Source of the DNA: Irineochytrium annulatum | Taxonomy: Eukaryota; Chytridiomycota; Chytridiomycetes; Chytridiales; Chytridiaceae | Direction: 5' to 3' | Length of the DNA stretch: 64,000 nt | Assembly: GCA_027600665.1 (NCBI GenBank) | Contig: JADGJL010000016.1 | Location: 1-64,000 of the forward strand | Shown here: positions 47,620-62,056 of the stretch, piece by piece | How the letters are laid out: the number at the start of each line of letters is the position of its first letter | Numbering within the stretch: the stretch's first letter is position 1 | Notes under the pieces: model-generated | What the model was told of the DNA's origin: nothing | The model's database searches: none | What the model saw: the letters and a program-made list of their open reading frames with translations, nothing else | Made by a program: the position numbers and the translations under genes

Positions 47620-50073
47620 ATGCCTCTAGCCGCCCTGGGGGCGCTAGTCACCGCCTTCCACACCATCTACGAGGCTGTGGTTCAGAAAAAGGTCAACGAG
47701 AAGACCCTGGTGCTGCTCAAGGTGCGTTTTGGGCTTCTTGATCTCGGCTGGTGCATCATCTGATTCCTTGTTGCCAACAGGATCGGGTTCAGATCCTGGA
47801 GAAGTCCATCAACCAAGTTGCCACGGAGTCCAAGGCAATCCAGCAGGTCTTCCAGGCCTTCCAGGAGCTGGTTCGAAGGTTCGAGGCCGCAATCCAGTCG
47901 GCCATCGTCCTTCTGGAGCAGCAGCAGAACTGCTTTCAGCTTTGCAAGTACCTGAATTGGCGCAGGCACTCGGAGGCGCTCGCGATGTGCTATCGTGAGT
48001 TGGAGGTATGCATGACCACTCATTTGATTATCCGGATCGGTTTTTTTGTAATTCTTTTGCGTGCTTGCGCAGGGCTGCATAAACGACTTGAACGTGATCA
48101 TTTCCATGAAGACATACGCCAACTCTGTGCAGTCGGCCGACACCGCGAACAACGTCAGGCAAACGCTGGCGATGGTGAACAACCTTGGCCTCAACCTCGC
48201 CCAGGCGCAAGCCGCCGACCGGAAGGTTAACGAAGCGCAGTACCGGGACATTGTCGCGCGGACGGAGGAGCAGGCGGCAAAGAACGCTGCCTTCTTTCAA
48301 AGGACAAACGCGAAGCTAGATGGCATCCGTGGCGACTTGCACGCCGTGGGCGGGCAGGTTGACCGGTTGGGCAACCGCATAAATGCCGTGGATCAGAAGC
48401 TCGGACAGATGGACGGGCGGCTTGGCAGGATCGACAATGGCGTTAACGAACTCAACAACAAGATGGACGGCCTTGCGGTTAATGTTGCGAACGGGATGAA
48501 CGACCTTCACGGCCACATGGACCACCTCGGCAAGCATCAGGAGTTGGCCTTCGCGGAGGTTCACGCGCACCTGAATGACGATGCGGATAGGACGCGGAAG
48601 GAGCTGGAGAAGATGCTCCTGGAGTTGAAGAGGGCCGGAAATCAGGCGAAGCTGCTGCCACCTCTTGAAACCATCCACCCGGAGCAAGTCTTGGGCGAGT
48701 TGGAGCTCCTTTGCCCACGGCCACGGCAGAACATCTTCCGCATCACGATGAAGCGGAACAATACCGATGTCCGGTGCATTTTCAAGGCGATCAAGCCGGG
48801 CGCCATGCAAGAGATCCGACCGCAGGATCTCGCCCGCAGTGAGGCGGAGAGGCTCGCCCTGCTGAAGTTGACGTTCTCGCCTTACTTCCCGGATATTATC
48901 GGGAGTTTCCGCTACAACCCGTTCACCACCGGCTTCATCACCGAAGGAGTCTGGTTTCATGCTGCGGACGAGCGGGCCATGACACTCCGCGAGTACCTGC
49001 AGGCCCACATCGTCGAGTGGTCCGGCCGCATCAGGCTCATGCGCCAAGTTGCGTCCGCGGTCGCATTCATGCACTCGAAGACAAACTCGATCGTCCACGG
49101 CGGCTTAACGACGCGGGAGATCCTTGTAAGCAGGGACGCGAAAATGGGCGGCGATTTTATCAAGGTTATCGACTTTGACAAGGCCCTTCACGTCGGGGGC
49201 CAGAGCGCCATCATGGCCGATATCTCTTTTGATAGGGACGACCACCCCTTCGTCGCGCCGGAGCTCTTCTCCAACAATCGCCCCGTCGTCACGTTCGCTT
49301 CCGACATCTTCGCCACCGGCACGATCCTCTGGGAGCTCGCCTGCAACTCCATCCCGTTCGAGCACATCCCCCCAGAGACGCCCATTCGGGACCTCATCGT
49401 CAGCGGCGTGCGCGAGCAGATTCCTCGCAACGGTATGAGTGCTTGCCCTGTCGACGTGGCGGACGCCGTCGCAAGGTGCTGGGAGCCCGTGCCGAGCGCC
49501 CGGCCAACGGCCGAAATGCTCGAGGACCAGCTCTTTAACGTTTACCGCGCGAACGTGGCGTCGACACCGCGCGTTAACGACGACTTTCTCGCGAAGATGG
49601 CGGCCGAGCCCGAGATGGTCCGGGTGCTGGGATGGCGGGAGATGTACCTCAGGGGCCGGATGGGCATGTCGGAGGACGACCTTCGGTGCGTCCGGTACGT
49701 GGCGGAGCTGCTGACGCACCCGCAATTCCCGCCGTCGTATGGGAGGACACGACAGCAGAGGGTTGACGAGGCCGTCAGGCTGCTCGTGATCGCGGTGGAT
49801 CAGTACAACGACGGCGGGGCGGCGGAATACCTGGCGTCGAAGCTCTATGGGGAGAACAAGGCGATGAAGGATCAGTGGATGATGAAGGCGAAGGACCTGT
49901 CGCATCCGGCCGCGTCGCTCGCGTGGGCGAAGGACGCATACCAGAGGGGAGAGATTTCAAAGGAGAAGTACGTCGCGACGTACAATATGGTGAAAGAGCT
50001 CAACGACTTCAAGACGAGCTCGATGCAGAAGAGGATGGAGTCGAGGCGCTCGGAAGCGAGATTTAGTTCATGA
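47620..50073 (+). CDS. MLKL-like protein: four-helix bundle, coiled coil, pseudokinase, helical tail
   Basis: Three exons (47620-47721, 47781-48005, 48073-50073) encode 775 residues. Residues 1-120 form a helical bundle (LGALVTAFHTIYEAVVQKKV, RRFEAAIQSAIVLLEQQQNC, FQLCKYLNWRRHSEALAMCY) with the pattern of the MLKL/HeLo-type N-terminal killer domain. A long coiled coil (about 150-300) follows. The kinase-like domain (about 330-600) keeps a VAIK-like lysine (FKAIK) and an alpha-C glutamate (ARSEAERL). HRD is replaced in IVHGGLTTREIL (no Asp, no Asn) and DFG by DFD, so it should be catalytically dead. PFVAPELF and the ARPTAEM end are kept. The tail has Sel1-like helices (AAEYLASKLYGENKAM). A candidate cell-death or immune effector, by analogy only. 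Confidence 0.82.
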
Positions 50074-52571
<2,498 letters not shown>

Positions 52572-53765
52572 GGAGATGAGTTATAAGAGTTGGGGGGAGA
52601 GACTTTTGCCGATGGGTTTGAAGGCGCCGATGTAAATTATATTCATTTTTGTCTTCTCCATTTTTTCCCCGTCGTGAGTTTTATTTTTAGGGGGGAAATA
52701 TTCACTCGTTAATTCCTTTTGCATTCGTTTCCTTCGCCTCCTACACCCACACCAGATATCGTGCTTCTATCTTTGTGTTTTGCCTAAGCCAAGGCTATGT
52801 CCTCTTCTATTGCGTTTAATATACTGCAAAATAGAATGCAAGCTTCCGTGGAATACAAAGGTATTCGATGGCGTGGCACTTACCTCGTCATCTACGTTTT
52901 GCAGCACTCATCTGTGGCTTGCGTTCAAACAAGGATTGATAACGACGTAGATTGAAGCTGCATTGAAGGCATTGTCAGCGCGGAGGAAAATACATGATCA
53001 AGTCGATGCAGACAAATATTATATTACGTCGCAATAATCCACAATGTCCAATAAAAGCTTTACTTCTCCATTAAAGAAAACATCCCTCAAAGTTAGAAAA
53101 CCTTAAGGGGATAAATGTCTCTTAAAACATGGTGAAAGCTTGTAGAGAAAGTTTACGAAAGTGTACGAAGGAAGCGAAGAAACCGAAGGTAAAAAGATGC
53201 TAGGGAATAACGGGGGATGGTAGATACAATCAATAAATAGTCGAACGAGCGCTTGCAGTTTTACAAATAAATGATCACAGGAAACAATAGGGAGGAAAGC
53301 AAGCGACGGGTCGAGATTGTTCGGTACCAGAGTGCTAAGAGAGTGAGGAGGAAAACAGGAGGGGAGAGTGGGGAGGGTAAAAAGGTCTGCTCATAATAGG
53401 GGGGCCAGGTCAACATCGTGTCCTTAGGATCGAGTACAGAAGGTAGATGGAAACGACAAGGGAAAAATGATCTCTGGGCGCGGGAGCATAGGCCCCCGGC
53501 CCTTATAAATACTGCACGTGCTGAAATGCACGGCTAACGGTAGGCACTAAAAAGAAATACACATTGACGGAAAAAAGAGGAGAAAAAAAAAGTCTGATAC
53601 AGAGAAGAAACCGAAACAAAAACCAATGATCGCGCCGAGAAGTATTGAGATAAATAGGTAGTGGAGGGTCTTGCGTGAAAGAAGAAAAACGCCAAAAAAT
53701 AAACCGCCGACATATCCATTATAAAATCCAATATCAAAATACCTCATACGAAACCCCGGAGGTGA
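52572..53765. other. Intergenic, 1.2 kb between convergent genes
   Basis: It lies between the ends of LYS20 and the polyQ gene and presumably holds both 3' ends. AT-rich with A-rich runs near 53570-53720. No gene is recognised. Confidence 0.5.
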
Positions 53766-55596
53766 TTACCAAAAAAATTGGGTCTGGTTGTTTGCCGACA
53801 GCAGCAGTGACGGATTCACTTAAAAAGGGGAAAGCGGGTCAGCAAGTTAAACAAATGGTGAACTACAAAGTAGATCCACTCACTCAAATCAGCGCTATCA
53901 AACAGTCCATCCTTCTGCCCCGGGGACGGCGGCGGCGATTGCAGGTTCAGCGGCCCGGCCTTCGACGACGAACCCGCCAGCGCACTCTCTCCCTCCTTCG
54001 CTAGCCTCGCCCTCGGCGGCGTTGGGTAAGCCCCGGCACCCTTCCCATCTCCGGCAACCCCAAACACCGGGTTCTCAGCCCCCTCGCCCATGATCGCGTC
54101 CTCCAAACCCTCCGTAGCGCCGTAGTTCGCAAACCCAACCATCCCACCGTCGACCGCTCCAAACGCGCCGGCGCGCCACGGGTCTGCAGAGACCGCAGCG
54201 GAGGCAGCGTCCAGGTCAACGAGGTGCGTGAAGTCCATGAGCGCCCCTCGCATGCGCTCGTCCTCGGCCTGGTCCACGGCCGCGCACGACGCCGCCGCGA
54301 GGGCCTCCAGCTCGGCGCTGAGCGGGTCCGGAGAGTGGTCCATACACATGGGGTCGTCCATCGTGACGGGTACGGCGGGCTGCTGGCGCTGCTGCTGCTG
54401 CTGCTGCTGCGGCGTGGACATGGGTGTGGGCTGGGAGAAGGGGTCCATGAACTGGGACGAGAGTGATGAGAGCGTGAAGAAATCTCCAGCGGGGACGAGG
54501 AGCGGCTGCTGCTGCGGGTGCTGTTGCTGGTGGTCGGGGCAGCCTGTCATGTCGACGGCGTGCGCCGGCGGAGGTTGCGTCAAGGTCTGCGTGGCCGACA
54601 TTGGCGGCGTGATCGGGCTCATGGGACCGCGTGGTTCGGCCGGCTCGCCAACGCGGAGGTTAAGCGACATGCGCGCGGCCTGGAGTGCGAGGTCGAGCGC
54701 CGTCGAGGTTGGAATCGCGCCGTCGGGGCTTACGGCGTGCAATGGCGACGTCGGGTGCGACATCGACGAAGGCGGCGGCGAGGAAGCGAGTCCGACGAGC
54801 GGGCTCAGATCCGGCAGGCTCGCCCTCCTCCTCGCGCTGCATCCCATGACCGTGTCAAGCGCGGACCTGTACCGCTGCACCGATGCCTCCGAGGGCACCC
54901 GCTCATTTCCAGTGCTCCGGGCCACGACGGCGCCGTCCGGTATCGCGCGGCTCGTTTCTGCGCCGGGGACGATGGTGAGGCGTCCTGAGGACATCATACG
55001 CGGGTTGTGGATGCGATGGGCGACGGCGCCGGCGTGCTGCCTCGAGGACGGGGGATTCGCGCCGGACGAAGCCGAGGACGGGGAGCAAGGGGTGATAGGC
55101 TCGAGGTGGTTTTGTTGGAGGAACGAGGCGGATGCCGCGGGGGTCGGCGATGGTGAGACCTGTCGTTGGAGCGGGGAATTAGAGACGGAAGCTTTTGGTT
55201 GGAGTGCTTGGACAAACCTCTTTGAATAGTGCGGACTTCCTGGCCGACCCTGCGCCAGCGGCCGCGTGGGCCCTCGCCGCGTCACGTTCCTTAGTAGCGC
55301 GAGGGTGGTTAGAACGGAGAGCGCTCAGTAATGGGCCGCAGTCCACTCACCAGCGGGCTCAACATGGCCGAGTACCCCTGCTGTCGCGCGTACACATTTG
55401 CGGGCCGGGCGCCGGCGGCATTGACAGCGGTGGAGAGACCGGCCGCGACGGCAGCGGTTGCTGACTTGGCGGCATTCCTGCGGTGGTGCTGCAGGAGCGC
55501 GAGGTTGGGGATTACGATGGGTGGCGGCAGCGGTGGGATGATGGAGATGGGCGGGTTCAGGTGCGAAAGCGTCGGTTGGGACCTGGCAGCTGTCAT
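53766..55596 (-). CDS. PolyQ/Pro/Ser-rich protein, possibly a transcriptional regulator
   Basis: Four exons assembled by eye: MTAARSQPTL...YSAMLSPL, then ERDAARAHAAAGAGSARKSA plus LFKE, then a long exon from VSPSPTPAAS, then a short exon ending NNQTQFFW at 53766. The first 80 residues include an Ala/Arg-rich helix (NLALLQHHRRNAAKSA). The rest is disordered, with Gln runs near 54390-54410 and 54510-54535 and Met/Asp-rich segments like activation domains (DDPMCMDHSPDPLSAELEAL). No DNA-binding domain is visible. A long plus-strand frame (54228-55229) is its antisense shadow, rich in Cys from CTG/CAG repeats. Confidence 0.65.
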
Positions 55597-56647
55597 GGCC
55601 GGTCTCGACGGGCGGGGTGCGAAGCGAGGTGAGTCTGTCGAGACGCCGGCAGCGACGAGGAAGGGAGAGGGTTGGAATAGAGTTTGGCAGGCCTGTGAAG
55701 AAGACGAGGGGAGAGATGATCTTGGGGGAGGAACGAGCTAACCGGGGTCCTGGTCCTGGCCTCGCGTAGAATCGATTCAGGCCGTCAGTCCTCCGCGACC
55801 AGGGTGAAGTCCGCTCACCAGCGCGAGTCGGAGTCAAGCTTCCACACCCCTTTTCGTCGCGCTGTCTAAGCTGCTGGTTGCTGACATGCTAACACCGCTG
55901 ACATCGCATGGCTGCAGGGCTGCTCTCTGAAGGCCTCTTCGACGATATACTGGTCCGCCACTTCACGAAGTCCCAGCGCTACACGTAGCCGAAAAGAAAT
56001 GGACTTTATTCGGTCACCCTGTATGGGTCAACCGCTTCCATCGGCATCGCCATCGACGTTGGCCATCCGCTGCCTCTCCGTGCATTGAGAGGCGCATGGA
56101 CTCGTCGGTAGCTCAGGCTCAACAGTGGCTCAAAGGACGAAGTGGGCTCAACAGTGGCTCAAAGGACGAAGCGGGGCTGGCCATCCCTTGACGAACACGC
56201 TCTCGCCATCCAGGCTGCATCTCGTTCCATCCTTTTCATGCAAAGAATGAACGATGGCTGATTGCCGAGACTCATTTGCAAACGGGGTGGCCGGCGAATG
56301 GGAGTTTGGAGACCATCCTGTATTGTAATTCCAGTCGCAACTGCGTAATCGCACGGACGTGCAGACGGACGCTGCCTGTTTCCCGTTTACCGGTCGCTGT
56401 TGGGCCTTCACTACTCCAGAAGCTCGTGGTCTTCTGTACTTGAGGCACGGGACTGCAAGACAGCGAGTCCCCGTCAACCCGCATCCCGCCGGTCCCCAAT
56501 CGCAACCGCAGCGGGCCTCTCGCCGGGGTCTCTAACCTCCGTCAGCCCGGGATCCATTGCCAATCCACCATCGTGCGAGACACATCGGCTTTTTCACCCC
56601 CTGCCAACGATTGCCTTCCAGGTCCCCGTTAGCAGGCAGCAACCGTG
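55597..56647. other. Divergent intergenic region with a 29-bp tandem duplication
   Basis: It separates the polyQ gene from the Bem3-like gene. It contains a 29-bp tandem repeat (56117-56174) and an exon-like plus-strand stretch after ctgcag, about 55918-55989 (GLLSEGLFDDILVRHFTKSQ). Confidence 0.5.
56117..56174. repeat. 29-bp tandem duplication
   Basis: gctcaacagtggctcaaagg plus gacgaagtgg-type ending at 56117-56145 is repeated at 56146-56174 with one base difference (t to c). Confidence 0.9.
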
Positions 56648-59600
56648 ATGGAGTCCCACCACGATCATCGATACCAGCCGCAACAGCAACAGCAGCGGTA
56701 TGAGGACGGGAACGAACAGGACGACGGCGACCTGGACCCGGAAGTGACCTTGGACTCCGTGATCGGCGAGCGGGACGAGCTTCGGGCACAGAACGAGAAC
56801 CTCTGGAAGATCATCGAGCGCCAGCGGACGATCATTCACGAGCTGAAGGCCCAGCTCGGGAAGTTCCAGGCCGCCCCGACCTCGCCCAGCGTTGCGATCT
56901 CGGGAGGTGGCGTTGATTCCAGCCCGCCGTCCCCGCGCCAGTACCCTCATCCGCACAAGCCGAGGTCAACGTCCGTCAACCGGGAGCGGGAGGACTCCCG
57001 CGAGCGATCGCACTCCGAAGCACATACGCATCATGGTACCAGCTCGCCCCACCATCATCAGAACCAGCCTTCTGTCGGCACGAACTTGGCCTCGACGCCA
57101 AATGACACCCCTCCTGCGGATGAGGAGTACATGCCGCCGACACCATCCTCCTCGTCCGCCCAGCCTCCGCCACCAAGGCGGCCCGACCGCCAACAGTCCA
57201 ATTCGCCCTATCACCACCAGCAGCAGCAGCGTCAGGCCCCACCACGGAAGCAGTCTGATCCGGATCACGCTCGTAGCGTCAGCCGTGTGACGCCGGACCC
57301 GGACAGCGATACTCAGGGCTACCGGTCCCCACCCATGCCGATCCACGCCCGCTCGACGTCCATTACGGAGATGGAAAGTCCCGCGGAGGCGGCGTCGGAG
57401 ACCACGCCGGAGCTCGACCCCGCGCCGCCGGCTCCGCCACAGCAACAGCAAGGCGGTGGTTCGAGGCAGAACCAGCAACAACCGCCGCCTCTTTCTGTCT
57501 CGATGAACCAGTGGTCGAAGCCATCACTTTACGGCGGCGCTCCGATGTCTTCGCAGCAGATACATCAGCTTCAAGTCCAATATCAGCAGCCGGGCTTCCA
57601 GTCGCCGTCGCCGCAGCTGAACCCGCAGCACCCGGACGCAACATACGAGCCTCAACAGCAACAGCAGCAGGACGTCCAGCAGCTGGCACAGACCCAGCCG
57701 GCGCCGCCGCATCAGTCGTGGCAGCAGGACGGCTCGAGCAGCGACGGGCAGCAGCAGCAACAACACCACCAACTGCAGCGTCAACATTCGAACCCGAGTC
57801 ATGGACATCAACAGCAGCCGCACGGGACGCCGTCGAACGCGCCAGGCGATATGGGACACGCTGAGCAGCAGAGACACCAGCCGCAGCAACCGTGGAACCA
57901 ACCAACGAAGATCCCGTCGGACGAACAGCAGCAGCAGCCGTGGTTGCAGCCGACGACGCTTGACGGACCCGCAGCATCGAATGCTCAGGCCGGCGGTTCC
58001 AGCATCCAATCGACATCCGGCGTGCAAATCCACGTGCTGTCGTCCACGCTCCTGGGCGGCGAGAAGGGCCGGGGTGATATCGTCAGCTTTTCCTTTGGCG
58101 TGCGTGGTGGCCAAGCGGGGGCCGGTGGTTGGATAATCGAGAAAACGTATGCGGACGTCGCCGCGTTGGATCACAAGGTTTGTGTGTGTTTTCCGCCCAT
58201 TGGGGCATGCTGCCCCGTTGCGAGTGGTTTATTTGTTATCTTATTTTTCATTTTCCGTTGTTTAGTTAAGGACTACCGTCAACAGGGCCGTTATTGCGAA
58301 GGTCGGAAAGCCCCCGGAGCGGTCGCTGTTTACGACGCTAAACCCCGCGAAGAGCGATCAGCGCAGGGTGAGTTTTTATTTTTCCAAATCCTTTTTTTTG
58401 TTTTATTAATTGCTTGTGAAGGTCGCGCTAGAGCTATTCCTCCAACGGGTTATCGACGTGTTGCCGGATTCAAAGGACGTTATCGAGTTCGTCACGACCA
58501 ATGTCGCTTCCGGTGCAGGCGGGTTAGGAAACACAAGCGTTGTTGGAAACGCGACCGCGGGGGCTCCGGCTGGTGGTGCTATGGAGTCAACGGAGAAGTC
58601 ACCGCCGTCGACAAAGAAGAACAGCGCGATTAAGGAGGGGTATTTAGTCAAAAAAGGCAAGAACTTTGGAGGGTGGAAGACGCGGTACTTCAAGTGCCGG
58701 ACGACGGTGCTGGAGTACTACGACTCGTCGGTGAGTGCATTTGTGGACTTCAAAAACCCAATTCTGATGATTGGTGTTTAGGGACGCGAGCTTATGGGCT
58801 CAATTAGGCTCAAGTGTTGTTTGATTGCCCGAAATGCGAACGAGCGCGATGCCAAATCCCACCACTCGTTCACCCTTACCGAATACAAACCAGAAGCTTT
58901 CCAGCCACCGATTGGAAGCGCAGACTCGGTCCCGTCCGAATCCCGAGTTGTCGCTCGCCATACGTTATCCTCCGAGTCGGACGTAGAACGCGACGACTGG
59001 GTCCGCGCGATTTCTGCGCAAATCCTGAAAAACCGGCCCGGCGCGAGGATTGACCCCACAATATTAAATGCCATCCACCCAATGCCGGAGTTGCCGATGC
59101 CCGCGGATTTGCAGCGGTCTGGTTCGCAACAGCAGCATCCGCAGGCGATGCGGTTCCGGGACAACAGCACCTCCTCGATTCAATCGAACGCGTCCCACAA
59201 CCAAGGCGGGCAGGAATCGCCGCGCGGGAACGGGTCGACTGCGTCTGTGCCACAGCACAGGCCAAGTGGCGACCAACAGCAACAACAGCAGCAGCCGCGG
59301 AACGTCGGCGAGGCCCAAGCCGCCGCGCTGCAGTACCTCGCGATCCACAACCCAGCCAACCGCATCGGCTTTGCAAATGGCGCCGCCGGCTCCGGACCAC
59401 CGAGTCCCGGCCTACCCCACCATCAGCCTCCCTCGCCCGGTGGCGGCGGTCGAAGCGGCTACGTCGACGACACGGCGCGGATTCTACAACAAAACCCACC
59501 GCCCTTAATCACGCGCGAGGTTCAGGAGATGATGAGCGCGCGCTCACTCGGCGCCAAGCCTTCGGGGAACTTGTCGGGTGGTGACGACCGTCGGAATAAG

Positions 59601-61013
59601 CGGATGACGACCTTTAACTGGGGCAAGAAGGCCGGTCCGGGCGGCGCTCCAGTCGCTGGCGGTGCGGGCCACCCCGGAGGTCCAAACGGCGTCGACGAGG
59701 CTCGGCGCGTGGTGTTTGGCGTACCGCTGGATCAGAGCGTTGCGGTATCACGCGTTAACGATGCGTACGAGCTCCCGAGCGTTGTGTATCGATGCATCGA
59801 GTATTTAGATGCGATGCGCGCTTGGGAGGAGGAGGGTATTTACCGGCTCTCGGGCCTCACGAGCCTGATCCAGCAGCTGAAGGAGCGGTTTAACACCGAG
59901 GGGGATGTTGACCTCCTGGGTTCGGGGGAGCCGTATGACGTGCACGCGATCGCTGGCCTGCTTAAACTGTACCTCCGCGAGCTGCAGACGCAGCAACCGG
60001 TCCTGACAAAGCAGCTGCAGTCCGAGTTTGTGCACGTTACGGATTTGGCGGACAGAAACGACCGCGTGAACGAGCTGTCGAGGCTAGTGGGGCGGATGCC
60101 GCTAGCGAACTACACGTTGCTTAGGGTCGTTATAGCGCATTTGATTAAGGTCGTCCAGCGATCCGGTGTGAACAAGATGAGCGTTCGGAACGTTGGGATC
60201 GTATTCACGCCGACGCTGGGAGTGCCCGTGGTCGTGCTGACGCTCATGATGGCTGAGTACGATACAATCTTTTGCTGGGGCGACCCGGAGCGCGCGAGGA
60301 TCGCGAGGGAGAGGGAGAGGGAGCGCGAGATAGCGGGGCGGGAGCAGAGGGAGCAGATGGAGAGGCGGCAGAGGGAGTTTGAGGAGGAGGTTGCGAGCAA
60401 CGACCGGGAGAGGGAGCGTGAGCAGCAGAACATTAAGATTTCGATCATGAACGGAGCTGTTGGGGGCGAGACGAGCTGGGAGGGGAACGCCGGATCCGCG
60501 CCAGCGGTAATGATTATGGGGGAGAATGGGTCGGAGGTTTTGGACGAGGAGGCGGCCAGGAGGGAGAGGAAGAGCAGGGCTAGAAGGAGTATGGTAGCGC
60601 CTGGGACTCTCGGCGTGACGGGCCTGAAGGAACCGGGGAACGAGAAATCGAGTAGGCCAAACAACCGGAACAGCTTCGTGAACATGGCGACGTGGGTTTT
60701 ATATTTCCCCTTTCGTTTCGCGTAACTTTTTAACACCTTTTTCAGCGTCCAACCCTCTCGGCCTGATACGCCAGAGGAGTCTGACATGCTGGACATGTAT
60801 GACGGGAGCGCGGGGCGGCCAGAGCATCGTGGTGGGACGGGAGGGGGCCATGACGGGGAGGTGATGGTAGAGGAGGCGGAGGTCCCGAATTACCGGCTTT
60901 CGCGGATGAGCGCCTATTTCGCGAGGTATGATAAAGGAGGCAACGATGGCGGAGGTGGAGACAGTGGTGAGGGGGAAGATCAACGGGATGAGAATGGGTT
61001 GGACTGGGGGTGA
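56648..61013 (+). CDS. BEM3: Bem3-like PX-PH-RhoGAP protein
   Basis: Five exons of about 1,370 residues, with junctions at DHK/LRTTVN, DQRR/VALELF, YDSS/GRELMG and NMAT/VQPSRP. Order: a short coiled coil (DELRAQNENLWKIIERQRTI); a Gln-rich disordered stretch; a PX domain (about 450-570: IHVLSSTLLGG, WIIEKTYADVAALDHK, VALELFLQRVIDVLPDSKDV); a PH domain (IKEGYLVKKGKNFGGWKTRY to ERDDWVRAISAQI); and a RhoGAP domain (EEEGIYRLSGLTSLIQQLKE, with the catalytic Arg in YRLSG, then HAIAGLLKLYLRELQTQQPV and SVRNVGIVFTPTLG). The C-terminal part is rich in Arg/Glu. Yeast Bem3 switches off Cdc42 at sites of polar growth. The PX and PH domains suggest phosphoinositide targeting. Confidence 0.92.
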
Positions 61014-61633
61014 GGGCTTACAATTTGATGAGAGTTTGATTCACTGTTTTGGGCCTGGTTTTTTTATTTTTTTATTTTTCTTTTTCGTTCCTTTTTCGTT
61101 TGTGCCTTTCTTATTGGTTTGATGATAACTATATTTTTGCATACGATTTTGCTTAAAAATATCCCATTACGAACGCTAGTCTTGCGTTTTGTACGCCTTT
61201 GCGCCGATATGCGGATTCGTTTCGTTCATACTCCTCGATCTCTTACTTGTGTGTGAATCCAAAATTGTATTCTCCACGTTCATTTACGTCTTCCACCTCC
61301 TGTAGCTATTGTTGTCGTGGTATATTTATGATCGGTCGATAGCAGGAACGCAGTATCTTCTGGGAACTATCCGGAGCTGAATGACTTGCCCCTCAATGAC
61401 GCCTGCCTCATTCACACAAGAAAGGCAAACTTCAATCTTTGTTGGTAAAATAAAAAAAATCGAAGAGGAGAACAAATTAATGAGGCAGATGTTGTCTAAA
61501 AGCTCCATCGTGATGGCGGTTGACTTCAAATTGGGAGGGGTTGACTGTGATGCATTTATTGTTTAAGGCTTCAACCGCTTGCAAATACGAAGGTAGGGTA
61601 GGGAAGACAGGACAGAGATGCAGACATGGCCGT
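61014..61633. other. Intergenic, convergent 3' ends
   Basis: T-rich just after the RhoGAP stop (61060-61085). Short plus-strand frames (61381-61566) have no supporting motif. Confidence 0.4.
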
Positions 61634-62056
61634 TTAAAGCGTCGTCCGAGTCCACCGCCCAGCGAAGCGGCCGTTAGGATCGTGAATTTTTGTCGTCATG
61701 CCCTGCTCGACGGTGAGGGCAGGGGCGGAGTGACGCGTGCTTCGGGTCCACGCGACGTCGGGGCCGCGGGCGAGACGGACGAGGTACCATGAGGCGCTGG
61801 ATGAAGGTCAGAGGGCGACACGTCACGCAAAAAAAGCAAAGAAAGGAATATGTGCTCACCCGCCGACGGCGACGGCCATGATACCGAAGAGCGGGTAGAC
61901 GCCTGTGAGGAAAGAAAGAATGGTCAGTACATCTAGTATCGCGGACCGTCAGCGACGACGGTGGAGGAGCGGGTCCATATGGCAATCCAGCATCCCCGGC
62001 CCCATCGCAGTCGGTCGAAGGGGACGCTCACCGGAGGGAAAGTAGTTGCGAGGCAT
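61634..62056 (-). CDS. NDUFA4/B12D-like small mitochondrial protein
   Basis: Three exons (62056-62032, 61902-61860, 61796-61634) join to 76 residues: MPRNYFPSGVYPLFGIMAVA, then VGGASWYLVRLARGPDVAWT, then a polar tail ending GRWTRTTL. The pattern of a short N-terminus, a YP-containing transmembrane helix, and RLARGPDVAW matches the NDUFA4/MLRQ/B12D family, small inner-membrane subunits of respiratory complexes. The family's usual NxxPW ending is not present; a 25-residue polar tail replaces it. The first two introns are about 126 and 55 nt. Confidence 0.8.

Noticed and set aside
54228..55229. 334-codon plus-strand open frame rich in Cys
   Set aside because: It is the antisense of polyQ and Pro/Ser codons in the minus-strand gene; the Cys runs come from CTG/CAG repeats.
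57363..58174. Long minus-strand frames opposite the Gln-rich part of the Bem3-like gene
   Set aside because: They are shadows of the CAG-rich coding strand, which carries the PX, PH and RhoGAP domains.
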